From contig JAZUPZ010000039.1 in the NCBI GenBank assembly GCA_045605445.1, forward strand, positions 94,587-158,586: a DNA stretch of 64,000 nucleotides. The letters are read 5' to 3'. Positions 53,077 through 61,097 of the stretch are shown here, in pieces (positions within the stretch are counted from its first letter, which is position 1; the number at the start of each line of letters is the position of its first letter). Made by a program: the position numbers and the translations under genes. The notes under the pieces are model-generated. The model saw only the letters and a list, made by a program, of their open reading frames with translations. It had not been told where the DNA came from and made no database searches. Origin of the DNA: CAZMHL01 sp045605445. GTDB lineage: Bacteria; Bacillota; Clostridia; RGIG6154.

Positions 53077-54593
53077 TTTTTACTCCTTTCCACCACAGCA
53101 AGTGCACACCTGATACCGTCTACTGCCGCAGACATAATACCTCCGGCATAACCTGCGCCTTCTCCACAAGGATATAAACCTTTAAAATTGCTTTCTAAAA
53201 ATTCATTTCTTAAAATTCTTACAGGTGAAGAACTCCTTGTTTCAACACCGGTAAGCACCGCTTCTTTATCAGAAAACACCTTCACTTTGTTTGAAATAAT
53301 TTCTATTCCCTCTGCCATTGAAGCGCAGACATAATCCGGTAAAACTTTCCATAAATTTGCACCGACAGTTCCCGGACGGTAAGTAGGACTTATTTTTCCA
53401 AAACCTACTGTTGGTGTGTTTTTAAGAAAGTCTGCAACCGTTTGTGCAGGTGCTCTGAAAGATTCTTTTCCTGCTTCAAAAGCCTTTTTCTCAAGATTTC
53501 TTTGAAAATCAATCCCTGCCAAAGGATGTTCGCTTTGAAAATCCTTCGGTCCAACACTAACCAACAACGCGCTGTTGGAATTAACTCCATTCCTGCTGTG
53601 AAAACTCATACCGTTTGTAACTACTCCGTTTTTTTCGGATGTTGCGGCAACAACAACACCACCCGGACACATACAAAAAGTGTATACGCCTCTGCCGCTC
53701 GGAAGATGAGCGGAAGCTTTATAATCTGCGGCGCCCAACGCCTCATTTCCGGCATATTTTCCGTACTGACATATATCAAGTTCATTTTGGAGATGTTCAA
53801 TTCTTGCTCCAACCGAAAAAGGTTTGGAAATCATTTCAACGCCTTTTCCATATAGCATAGAAAATGTGTCTCTTGCACTATGTCCTATTGCTAAAATGAC
53901 ATTATCGGAATAATATTCTTTATCTGCGATAATCTTTTTCACTTTACCATTTTCAAAGATTATTTCAGTAACCTGTGTGTTAAATTTAAACTCTCCGCCA
54001 AGATCGATAATTTTGTTTCTAAGTTTTTTTATCACATTACGAAGCTTGTCAGTACCGATATGAGGTTTTGCAAGATACATAATTTCATCCGGAGCTCCAC
54101 ATTCACAAAAAACGTGAAGAACTTCACGACAATGCGGGTTAGATATCTGAGTTGTAAGTTTTCCGTCTGAAAAAGTTCCTGCTCCTCCTTCGCCAAACTG
54201 AACATTTGTTTCAGTATCAAGAACACTCTTTTCGAAAAAAACGTTAATTTTATTTGTTCTTTTGTCCACGTTGCTGCCACGTTCAAAAAGCAAAGGGTTC
54301 AATCCTGCACGTGCCAGAACATATCCTGCAAAAAGTCCTGCAGGACCGGTTCCGATCACAATCGGTTTTTCTTTCAGTTTCGCACAAGGAATAAAAAGTC
54401 TGTTTTCTTTTAACGTCTGATTCCCAAAAGGAACCTCTATGTTGTAAACAAATTGAACATTGCTTTTTCTGGCATCAATTGACTTTTTTACAATTTTGTA
54501 ATCAGAAACTTTCCCACCGGATTTTTTCTCTATTTCGTTTTGTAAATCAGCAACTGTGTGGTCCACAGGTAATTTTATATTGCTTATAACCAT
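53073..54593 (-). CDS. NAD(P)/FAD-dependent oxidoreductase (COG2509-like)
   Basis: 506 aa. A ~90-residue N-terminal domain precedes the FAD dinucleotide fold PIVIGTGPAGLFAGYVLARAG (read GTGPAGLFAG). NVQFGEGGAGTFSDGKLTTQI, AIGHSARDTF, GRGVYTFCMCPGG and the C-terminal PCGEGAGYAGGIMSAAVDG complete the signature of this uncharacterised flavoprotein dehydrogenase family. One nt separates it from the HI0933-type gene. Function unknown. Confidence 0.88.
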   Translation of the reverse strand: MVISNIKLPVDHTVADLQNEIEKKSGGKVSDYKIVKKSIDARKSNVQFVYNIEVPFGNQTLKENRLFIPCAKLKEKPIVIGTGPAGLFAGYVLARAGLNPLLFERGSNVDKRTNKINVFFEKSVLDTETNVQFGEGGAGTFSDGKLTTQISNPHCREVLHVFCECGAPDEIMYLAKPHIGTDKLRNVIKKLRNKIIDLGGEFKFNTQVTEIIFENGKVKKIIADKEYYSDNVILAIGHSARDTFSMLYGKGVEMISKPFSVGARIEHLQNELDICQYGKYAGNEALGAADYKASAHLPSGRGVYTFCMCPGGVVVAATSEKNGVVTNGMSFHSRNGVNSNSALLVSVGPKDFQSEHPLAGIDFQRNLEKKAFEAGKESFRAPAQTVADFLKNTPTVGFGKISPTYRPGTVGANLWKVLPDYVCASMAEGIEIISNKVKVFSDKEAVLTGVETRSSSPVRILRNEFLESNFKGLYPCGEGAGYAGGIMSAAVDGIRCALAVVERSKK

Positions 54594-54594
54594 T

Positions 54595-55839
54595 TTACGA
54601 TTCCTTTATACTTTTTGCGGCATTGATTCCCGCAATAGCTCCCGAGCTCCACGCCCATTGAAGATTAAAGCCCCCGCAGTCACCATCAATATCAAGAATT
54701 TCACCGCAGGAAAAAACGCCTTTTACAAGCTCAGACTCAAGAGTTTCAGGGTTAAAGTGTTCAACCGCTATTCCTCCCGCAGTAACTTGTGCACCATTCC
54801 AGGATTTTGTTCCGATAATTTCAAACTTACAATTTTTAAGTATAGTCGTAAGTTTTTTAAGGGTTTCCGAAGATAACGTTTCGGCTGAAACATTGAGCTT
54901 TTCAACTCCTGCTTTTTTCATCATCTGTTTTCCGAGAAGCTTATTTATCATTCCGTTTAAAAACATATCTGCATCAAGTTTACGGTTTCTTTGTTCTAGA
55001 TGCACCAACAATTCTTTTTCTGTAAACATAGGCATCATATCAATTGTAACCCAAACTTTTTTATTTTCACCAAGAGCAACCGAAGCTTCTCTTGATATAT
55101 CAAAAACAGAAGGTCCGGATAGTCCGTATTCAGTAAAAAGAAGTTCTCCAAAAGCAGTATTAAGTAACTTGCCGTCAGCAAAAACACTTACGTTTGCATC
55201 AAGCTTTACCCCTTTCATAGGAGAAACACTTTTTGGCGGACATTTCAACTGAACCAACGAGGGCGAAAGCATAGTTTTCCTGTGACCGAATTTTTCCAAC
55301 AGATTATATCCTGCTCCATCCGTCCCCATATTAGGGGCTGCCATTCCTCCCGCTGAAATAATTACCCTTCTGCATTTTATTGTATTATTCGTATCAGAAA
55401 CAAGCTTGAACCCGGTTGAATCTTTTATAATATTTACACACTTAAAGTTGCAAATTTCAATAACACCTGAACTATGAGCTTTTTCTCTTAGCATGTCAAG
55501 AACTGAAGCCGCCTGAAGACTATTGGGAAATATTTTGTTTTTTGCTTCAACTCTCGGTAAAATTCCAATGGAATTAAAAAAATCAAGTGTCATTTTAAGT
55601 GAAAATTTATTCAGAGCAGCCATTGCAAATTCCGGATTCCTACCATGATATCTATCAATTGTAATATTGCTGTTTGTAAAATTGCATCTTCCGTTACCTG
55701 TTGAAAGAATTTTTTTGCCAACTCTGTCGTTGCGTTCAAGAATAACAACGTTTTTGTTTTTCAACTCTTTTGCGGCAAATATCGAAGCCATCAAGCCCGA
55801 AGCTCCTCCGCCTATTACCGCAACATCGTAATGTTCCAT
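54595..55839 (-). CDS. HI0933/YhiN-family flavoprotein
   Basis: 414 aa from ATG 55839 (GGAGGAAATGT upstream); the earlier start at 55863 is rejected. FAD fold DVAVIGGGASGLMASIFAA, then KKILSTGNGRCNFTN (family signature), AGGMAAPNMGTDGAGY, LFTEYGLSGPSVFDISR, and the C-terminal CGEILDIDGDCGGFNLQWAWSSG. Family members are NAD(P)/FAD proteins of unproven function. Same operon as the neighbouring flavoprotein. Confidence 0.93.
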   Translation of the reverse strand: MEHYDVAVIGGGASGLMASIFAAKELKNKNVVILERNDRVGKKILSTGNGRCNFTNSNITIDRYHGRNPEFAMAALNKFSLKMTLDFFNSIGILPRVEAKNKIFPNSLQAASVLDMLREKAHSSGVIEICNFKCVNIIKDSTGFKLVSDTNNTIKCRRVIISAGGMAAPNMGTDGAGYNLLEKFGHRKTMLSPSLVQLKCPPKSVSPMKGVKLDANVSVFADGKLLNTAFGELLFTEYGLSGPSVFDISREASVALGENKKVWVTIDMMPMFTEKELLVHLEQRNRKLDADMFLNGMINKLLGKQMMKKAGVEKLNVSAETLSSETLKKLTTILKNCKFEIIGTKSWNGAQVTAGGIAVEHFNPETLESELVKGVFSCGEILDIDGDCGGFNLQWAWSSGAIAGINAAKSIKES

Positions 55840-55859
55840 ACATTTCCTCCAAAGACAAA

Positions 55860-56801
55860 TCAATAAAAAGTTGCTACCTCTTGTTCAGGCTTACAACCAT
55901 CTTCAATAGAAATGAGTTTAAACACAGGTCCTTTACCTTTGTACATTATGTTTTTTTCGTAGGAAATTTTAACAGTAACTTTTTTCCATTCTTTGTTCCC
56001 TATTTCAACACTGTCTTTATATTCACATATAAAGCCTCTGAAAGCAATATCTTCTGCACAACAAACCATAACATGACGACCGATTATAAAAGTTTTAGGC
56101 GGCAGAGATGAATTGGTTGCTACAAGACCGGTAAATTGCATTATTTTACCGTCATATTTTTTCATATCATCCATAATATCTGCAAACCATATTGCGTAAT
56201 CCTTATCTTCAAGTTTTATAATTTCGTCGTTTATGTTAAACGGGAGTTCATCTTTAATATCATCATATTTAACAGAACCATCTTCAGCCTCGTATACAAT
56301 ATCGCACTGGCGATTAAGCGCCCTTACAAGCTTATGATATGGCATAAGATCATCATTCTTATTAAATCTGTTGAAAACTACAAGCTGAGTTCCCTGAATT
56401 TTATCAACAACAAGATTTCTCATATTTGAGTTATATGACATAACCATTCTTGAATCAAAAAAAGTCATTTGCTGATAAACAACCCAGTCGCTGGGAATAT
56501 TGTTGAACAAATGATTCATATCCCACATTCCGTTATACTCAATTATAACTCTTGTTATTTTATATTTCTTTTCAATTTCAAGAATTCTGTCGGGAGTAAG
56601 ATCATTCTTATCATCTATTATTTCAACAACCGTATTTCCGCATTTAAATTTAGATTGTTCCAGTTCCACCTCTCCCTCTTCACACAGAAGAACAAGAGTG
56701 GTTCCTTTTTGATAAAATCTTTTATCTTCCAGAGTTTCCTGAATAAATTTTGTTTTTCCGGATTCAAGAAAGCCTGTGAATAAATATACCGGGATTTCCA
56801 T
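55860..56801 (-). CDS. CobW-like GTPase fused to YcgQ-like C-terminal domain
   Basis: 313 aa. The N-terminus is a degenerate CobW/COG0523 GTPase: P-loop YLFTGFLESGKT (residues ~6-17), but LLCEEGEVELEQ replaces the metal-binding CxCC stretch, followed by VIIEYNGMW and VFNRFNK. From ~215 the protein changes to a module reading GKIMQFTGLV, FIIGRHVMVCCAEDIAFRGF and WKKVTVKISYE, like the C-terminal domain of TIGR03943/YcgQ permease-associated proteins. It sits 15 nt after a full CobW gene. Metal or cofactor delivery is an inference. Confidence 0.75.
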   Translation of the reverse strand: MEIPVYLFTGFLESGKTKFIQETLEDKRFYQKGTTLVLLCEEGEVELEQSKFKCGNTVVEIIDDKNDLTPDRILEIEKKYKITRVIIEYNGMWDMNHLFNNIPSDWVVYQQMTFFDSRMVMSYNSNMRNLVVDKIQGTQLVVFNRFNKNDDLMPYHKLVRALNRQCDIVYEAEDGSVKYDDIKDELPFNINDEIIKLEDKDYAIWFADIMDDMKKYDGKIMQFTGLVATNSSLPPKTFIIGRHVMVCCAEDIAFRGFICEYKDSVEIGNKEWKKVTVKISYEKNIMYKGKGPVFKLISIEDGCKPEQEVATFY

Positions 56802-56816
56802 TATTTTTATCCTTTC

Positions 56817-57884
56817 TTACTCTAATTCAAACAATTTTCCGATTTCTGTTTCGTTTAATTTTGAACCAATAACACATATTTTACCTGTTATATCCGCTGT
56901 ACCAATCCTGATATCAGGTTCTCCGGGAATATAGTCAAAGTTAATCCACACACCATCGGGAGATTCAAGAATACCCTTAGCTCTTAAAACAATTCCGAAT
57001 TTTTCAGTATTTGAAAGCTCACTCAGTATATTTCTGATTTTGTCTTCAGAATACTTTTTAACCGTTTCTTTACCCCAGCTTACAAAAACCTCGTCTGCAT
57101 CATGGTGTTCATGATGGTGGTGTCCGTGACAGTTATCGTGTTCACAATGTTCATGATTGAGGTGTTCGTGGCAGTCATCATGTTCACAATGTTCATGATT
57201 GTGGTGTTCGTGGCAGTCATCATGTTCACAATGTTCATGGTGGTGCTCTTTACACTTACTGTGCATATGTTCCATATCAAGCATTACAGTATTTTTACCT
57301 TCTATAGCCTCAAGTATTTTTTCACCGCTGAGTTCATCCCAGTCAGTGGTAATAACAACTGCTTTGTTATTATGTTCTCTGATAAGTTTCACTGTGTCAG
57401 TAATTTTTTCTTCCGAAAGATTTTTTGTATGACTAAGTACTATGCAGGATGCACATTCAATCTGATCGTTATAGAATTCTCCAAAATTTTTCATATACAT
57501 CTTACATTTTTTTGCATCAGCAACAGCCGTTGCCGAATTCAATACCAAATTACTGTTTTTAATTTCATTTACTGCTTTAATTATATCGCTGAGTTTTCCA
57601 ACTCCGGAGGGTTCGATAAGGATTCTGTCCGGTGAAAAATCTCCAATAACCTTTTTGAGCGCTTCCTCAAAATCACCAACAAGGCTGCAACATATACAGC
57701 CGGAATTCATCTCCGTAATTTCTACCCCCGCACTTTTCAGAAAACCGCCATCTATACCTATTTCTCCAAACTCGTTTTCTATAATAACAATTTTTTCATC
57801 TGAAAAAACTTCCTGAATTAATTTTTTAATCAAAGTGGTTTTTCCCGCTCCGAGAAATCCTGAAAATATATCTACTTTTATCAC
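56817..57884 (-). CDS. CobW/COG0523 GTPase with His-rich metal-binding loop
   Basis: 355 aa from GTG 57884, which has AGGAAG at a usable distance; the GTG three codons earlier lies only 1 nt from it. P-loop FSGFLGAGKTTL, ENEFGEIGIDGG, GCICCSL (the CxCC metal site), and ILIEPSGVGK (Walker B region). Between domains is a His/Cys-rich loop made of ~14-residue repeats (HEHCEHDDCHEHHN, HEHCEHDDCHEHLN, HEHCEHDNCHGHHH). G3E GTPases deliver zinc, cobalt or nickel; the loop points to zinc-type metal storage. First gene of a five-gene operon. Confidence 0.9.
   Translation of the reverse strand: MIKVDIFSGFLGAGKTTLIKKLIQEVFSDEKIVIIENEFGEIGIDGGFLKSAGVEITEMNSGCICCSLVGDFEEALKKVIGDFSPDRILIEPSGVGKLSDIIKAVNEIKNSNLVLNSATAVADAKKCKMYMKNFGEFYNDQIECASCIVLSHTKNLSEEKITDTVKLIREHNNKAVVITTDWDELSGEKILEAIEGKNTVMLDMEHMHSKCKEHHHEHCEHDDCHEHHNHEHCEHDDCHEHLNHEHCEHDNCHGHHHHEHHDADEVFVSWGKETVKKYSEDKIRNILSELSNTEKFGIVLRAKGILESPDGVWINFDYIPGEPDIRIGTADITGKICVIGSKLNETEIGKLFELE
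57137..57248 (-). repeat. 42-bp tandem repeat encoding the His-rich loop
   Basis: Two full copies (57137-57178, 57179-57220) and a partial third share CACAATGTTCATG and GTTCGTGGCAGTCAT (plus strand). They encode the 14-residue His/Cys units; copy number may vary by slippage. Confidence 0.85.
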
Positions 57885-57912
57885 TAATCGCACTTCCTTT
57901 CTTGATTTTTTT

Positions 57913-57941
57913 ATTATATCACAAATTTCGTTTCAGAGCAA
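57913..57941 (-). promoter_or_regulatory. promoter for cobW-type operon
   Basis: TTGCTC (57936-57941), 17-nt spacer, TATAAT (57913-57918), minus strand. No recognisable Zur box. Confidence 0.65.
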
Positions 57942-57942
57942 T

Positions 57943-57967
57943 AAAAAAGAACGGAAAACCGTTCTTT
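57943..57967 (-). terminator. terminator after metA
   Basis: Stem AAAGAACGG / CCGTTCTTT with loop of 4 nt, then T6 on the minus strand, 9 nt after the metA stop. Confidence 0.9.
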
Positions 57968-57975
57968 AATGGTAT

Positions 57976-58893
57976 TTATTTGATTTTTGATAAGTCGTAA
58001 GGCGTCGTCTGATAAACAAAATAGTTTAACCAATTTGAATAAAGGAGATTTGCATGACTTTTCCATGTTACAACAGGTTTGTTTTTCGGATTGTCATTAA
58101 GAAAATAATTCTTTGGAACATCAATATCCAGACCTGCATTAATATCTCTTATATATTCTTTTTGCAAAGTATCCGCATCATACTCTGAATGACCGGTTAC
58201 AAAAATCTGTCTGCCTTTCTTTGTAGAAACAATATACACTCCTGTTTCATCAGAAGATGAAAGAATTTTAAGATCAGGTATTTTTTCTATATCTTCTCTG
58301 TTTACAGTAGTATTTCTTGATTGTGGCACCATAAAAGTATCATCAAAACCACGAAGAAGCATAGATTTTTTATAATCCGCCTTGTGTTCATATATTCCGG
58401 AGAATTTCTTATCAAGTTTGATTTTAGGGATACCATAATGGTAATACAAACCTGCCTGAGCCCCCCAGCAGATGTGAAATGTACTTGTAACGTGGGTTTT
58501 GCTCCACTCCATTATTTCGCAAAGTTCCTGCCAGTAATCAACCTCTTCAAACTCCATAAGTTCAACAGGAGCTCCTGTTATAATCATACCGTCAAATTTT
58601 CTGTCTTTGAAATCTTCAAAAGTTTTATAAAAAGAAGTCATATGACTTTCTGAGGTATGAGTTGATTTATGAGTAGCTGTCTGCATAAACTCAAGTTCCA
58701 CCTGAAGAGGTGTGTTTCCGAGAAGTCTTGCAATTTGAGTTTCAGTTGCAATTTTAGTAGGCATAAGATTCAAGAGAAGAATTTTAAGCGGACGGATATC
58801 CTGAGTCATAGCACGTTTTTCAGTTATTACAAATATATTCTCATTTCTCAATGTGTCTGTTGCTGGAAGCTTATCCGGTATTTTAATAGGCAT
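57976..58893 (-). CDS. metA: homoserine O-acetyltransferase (MetA type)
   Basis: 305 aa. MetA hallmarks: RPLKILLLNLMPTKIATETQ, THTSESHMTSFYKTFED, nucleophile Cys142 in FHICWGAQAGLYYHYG, and TGHSEYDADTL near residue 235 with the catalytic His/Glu. Residue 111 is Glu (GAPVELMEF); MetA enzymes with Glu111 are known to use acetyl-CoA, those with Gly111 succinyl-CoA, so acetyl transfer is expected. This agrees with the O-acetylhomoserine-type MetY gene 12 nt upstream. It makes O-acetylhomoserine for methionine synthesis. Confidence 0.93.
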   Translation of the reverse strand: MPIKIPDKLPATDTLRNENIFVITEKRAMTQDIRPLKILLLNLMPTKIATETQIARLLGNTPLQVELEFMQTATHKSTHTSESHMTSFYKTFEDFKDRKFDGMIITGAPVELMEFEEVDYWQELCEIMEWSKTHVTSTFHICWGAQAGLYYHYGIPKIKLDKKFSGIYEHKADYKKSMLLRGFDDTFMVPQSRNTTVNREDIEKIPDLKILSSSDETGVYIVSTKKGRQIFVTGHSEYDADTLQKEYIRDINAGLDIDVPKNYFLNDNPKNKPVVTWKSHANLLYSNWLNYFVYQTTPYDLSKIK

Positions 58894-58905
58894 CTTTTAT
58901 ACCTC

Positions 58906-60183
58906 CTATTTGTTCAAAGCCTGCTCAATATCTGCAATAATATCATCGGCATTTTCAAGACCGCAAGAAAATCTGATAAGATCGGGAGAAACGCCGCAAG
59001 CCTGCAATTCAGCATCATTCATCTGACGATGTGTTGCACTTGCCGGATGCAGACAGCATGTTTTTGAATCGGCAACATGTGTTTCAATTGATGCAAGTTT
59101 CAGGTTCTTCATAAATTTTTCAGCAGCAGTTCTGCCACCTTTGATTCCAAAACTTATAACCCCACAAGAGCCGTTTTTAAGATACTTCTGTGCAAGGTCA
59201 TAATACTTATTACCTTTGAGTGAACAGTAATTAACCCACGAAACTTTATCATTACCCGCAAGATATTCTGCTACTCTTTCGGCATTTTCGCAATGTTTTT
59301 TCATTCTGAGCGGTAAGCTTTCAAGTCCAAGGTTCAAAAGGTATGCGCTGAAAGGAGACTGTATTGCACCAAAATCTCTCATAAGCTGAGCAGTTGCTTT
59401 GGTAATATAAGCACCTTCAAGACCGAATCTTTCTGTATATGTTATTCCGTGATAGCTTTCATCAGGAGTACAGAGTCCGGGAAATTTATCCGGATACTTT
59501 GTCCAATCAAATTTTCCGGAATCAACAATACAACCACCAACTGCTGAAGCATGACCATCCATATATTTTGTTGTAGAGTGTGTAACAATATCTGCGCCAA
59601 ACTCAAAAGGTCTACAGTTCACAGGGGTTGCAAAAGTATTATCAATAATAAGAGGCACCCCGTGAGAATGAGCTGCATTTGCAAATCTTTCTATATCAAG
59701 AACTACAAGCGAGGGATTCGAAATAGTTTCTCCAAATACTGCTTTTGTATTTTCTTTAAACGCAGCGTTAAGTTCTTCGTCAGAACAATCCGGGGACACA
59801 AAAGTAAATTCTATACCCATTCTTTTCATTGTAACAGAAAAAAGATTAAAAGTTCCGCCATATATGCTCGACGAGCACACTATATGATCGCCACACCCTG
59901 CTATATTAAAAATACTGTAGAATGAAGCTGCCTGACCTGACGAGGTAAGCATTGCCGCAGTTCCGCCTTCAAGGTCACAGATTCTGGCCGCTACACAGTC
60001 GTTTGTAGGATTCTGAAGTCTTGAGTAAAAATACCCTGAAGCCTCAAGATCAAAAAGCTTTCCCATTTCTTCGCTGGTAGCATACTTAAAAGTAGTGCTT
60101 TGAATAATCGGAATTTGTCTGGGCTCCCCATTCTGAGGGTTATATCCCGATTGAACACATTTTGTATCAATTTTGTAATCCAT
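58906..60183 (-). CDS. metY: O-acetylhomoserine sulfhydrylase (PLP enzyme)
   Basis: 425 aa from ATG 60183 (AGGAGGAGATAAAT upstream). A TTG at 60237 in the same frame lies inside the terminator stem and is rejected. Cys/Met-metabolism PLP family: YSRLQNPTNDCVAARICDLEGG, SSSIYGGTFNLF, PLIIDNTFATP, and the PLP-Lys in VTHSTTKYMDGHASAVGG. The ~60-residue insert with CTPDESYHGITY is typical of sulfhydrylases rather than cystathionine gamma-synthase. It makes homocysteine from O-acetylhomoserine and sulfide. First gene of metY-metA, preceded by an attenuator-like leader. Confidence 0.93.
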   Translation of the reverse strand: MDYKIDTKCVQSGYNPQNGEPRQIPIIQSTTFKYATSEEMGKLFDLEASGYFYSRLQNPTNDCVAARICDLEGGTAAMLTSSGQAASFYSIFNIAGCGDHIVCSSSIYGGTFNLFSVTMKRMGIEFTFVSPDCSDEELNAAFKENTKAVFGETISNPSLVVLDIERFANAAHSHGVPLIIDNTFATPVNCRPFEFGADIVTHSTTKYMDGHASAVGGCIVDSGKFDWTKYPDKFPGLCTPDESYHGITYTERFGLEGAYITKATAQLMRDFGAIQSPFSAYLLNLGLESLPLRMKKHCENAERVAEYLAGNDKVSWVNYCSLKGNKYYDLAQKYLKNGSCGVISFGIKGGRTAAEKFMKNLKLASIETHVADSKTCCLHPASATHRQMNDAELQACGVSPDLIRFSCGLENADDIIADIEQALNK

Positions 60184-60204
60184 ATTTATCTCCTCCTGAT
60201 TATT

Positions 60205-60234
60205 AAAAAAGCGGCAGAGCTGATTCTCCACCGC
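60205..60234 (-). terminator. intrinsic terminator in the metY leader (attenuator)
   Basis: Minus strand GCGGTGGAG, loop AATCAG, CTCTGCCGC (9 bp, two G-U), then T6, between the leader ORF and metY. Its position before the gene, not after one, points to attenuation. Confidence 0.8.
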
Positions 60235-60281
60235 CAAATGTACAAATAAAACTACATACTGAAAAAAGCAGAAGTGTCAGC
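60219..60281 (-). promoter_or_regulatory. possible antiterminator pairing in the metY leader
   Basis: GCTGACACTTC (60271-60281, codons 17-20 of the leader ORF) can pair with GGAGAATCAGC (60219-60229): GCUGA/UCAGC plus CUUC/GGAG, with a 2x2 internal loop. This would take the 5' arm and loop of the terminator. Confidence 0.5.
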
Positions 60282-60329
60282 ATCATTCTGTTTGTTATAT
60301 TTATTCACTTCATTACACATTCGAAACAT
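60252..60329 (-). CDS. 25-aa leader peptide upstream of metY (candidate)
   Basis: ATG 60329 to TAG 60252, with AGGA 6 nt upstream. It starts MFRMCNEVNKY and ends DTSAFFSM. Met codons are at positions 1, 4 and 25 and Cys at 5, so the fourth-fifth codons and the last sense codon would sense Met/Cys supply. It begins about 20 nt after the expected transcript start and ends 17 nt before the terminator stem. No similar known family is recalled. It could also be a chance ORF within a structured RNA. Confidence 0.55.
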   Translation of the reverse strand: MFRMCNEVNKYNKQNDADTSAFFSM

Positions 60330-60356
60330 AACAATTCCTGCCTTTAAGTTTTTTAT

Positions 60357-60385
60357 AGTATACATTATTTTATCATAATTGTCAA
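60357..60385 (-). promoter_or_regulatory. sigma-A promoter for metY-metA
   Basis: TTGACA (60380-60385), 17-nt spacer, TATACT (60357-60362), minus strand. It starts a ~165-nt leader. Confidence 0.85.
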
Positions 60386-60388
60386 ATA

Positions 60389-60868
60389 TTATTTGTGATA
60401 CTCTTCGTTGTTGTTAATTTTAAAAGCTCTGTATATCTGTTCAACAAGAACAAGTCTCATAAGCTGATGGGGAAAAGTCATTTTTGAAAATCCAAGTCTC
60501 ATATGACTGATATTTTTTACTTTTTCATCAATCCCCAATGATCCTCCAATTATAAATGAAATAGAACTGCTGTTAAAAGTTGTTATTTCTGACAACTGAC
60601 GTGCAAAAGCCTCACTGTCCATCTGTTTCCCTTCAACGCAAAGAGAAATAATGTAATCATTCTTCCCGATCACCTTTAAAATTTTCTCTCCTTCTTTTGA
60701 AATAACTATATTTTTTTCACCCACAGAAGCGTTGTCCGGGATTTTTTCATCAGGTATCTCAAGTATTTCTGTTTCAGCAAATCTTTTAAGTCTTTTAATA
60801 TATTCCTCTATTCCGTCTTTAAGGTATTTTTCCTTCAATTTGCCTACACATATAATTTTAATTTTCAT
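60389..60868 (-). CDS. rlmH: 23S rRNA pseudouridine-1915 N3-methyltransferase
   Basis: 159 aa, the standard RlmH size. SPOUT knot with FIIGGSLGIDEKVKN, then the signature MTFPHQLMRLVLVEQIYRAFKI and the C-terminal EEYHK. It methylates pseudouridine 1915 in helix 69 of 23S rRNA. Own promoter; the metY promoter starts immediately after its stop. Confidence 0.97.
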   Translation of the reverse strand: MKIKIICVGKLKEKYLKDGIEEYIKRLKRFAETEILEIPDEKIPDNASVGEKNIVISKEGEKILKVIGKNDYIISLCVEGKQMDSEAFARQLSEITTFNSSSISFIIGGSLGIDEKVKNISHMRLGFSKMTFPHQLMRLVLVEQIYRAFKINNNEEYHK

Positions 60869-60944
60869 TTTTACCTCTGTTCAGTTCCAATCTGTATTCA
60901 TATGGAATTTTATTGGTTTTCTCTTTATTTATAAATATGAAATA

Positions 60945-60973
60945 ATTGTATCATAAAATTCAAAAATTGACAA
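60945..60973 (-). promoter_or_regulatory. promoter for rlmH
   Basis: TTGTCA (60968-60973), 17-nt spacer, TACAAT (60945-60950), minus strand. Confidence 0.65.
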
Positions 60974-61032
60974 CTCACAAAGGAACCAATGAGAATTATT
61001 GTATTATTTTAATAAATATTTATATTTCCGCC

Positions 61033-61061
61033 TTGAAATCAAATCTTTTTTATTGTATAAT
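61033..61061 (+). promoter_or_regulatory. promoter for DUF1846 gene
   Basis: TTGAAA (61033-61038), 17-nt spacer, TATAAT (61056-61061), 36 nt before the ATG. Confidence 0.75.
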
Positions 61062-61097
61062 TATAAAATATGAAAATTATTTAAGAGAGGTGCCATT

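Noticed and set aside
53442..53855. 137-codon plus-strand ORF
   Set aside because: Antisense shadow of the FAD oxidoreductase.
57102..57635. 177-codon plus-strand ORF
   Set aside because: It is antisense to the CobW gene and its odd composition reflects the His-rich repeats; no ribosome binding site.
60184..60237. Upstream TTG start for metY giving an 18-residue extension
   Set aside because: The extension lies in the terminator stem and has no ribosome binding site; AGGAGG fits ATG 60183.
60205..60350. SAM (S-box) or T-box riboswitch in the metY leader
   Set aside because: No S-box core (AGAG-GGAGGGA type) or T-box GGGTGGNACCGCG sequence is visible.
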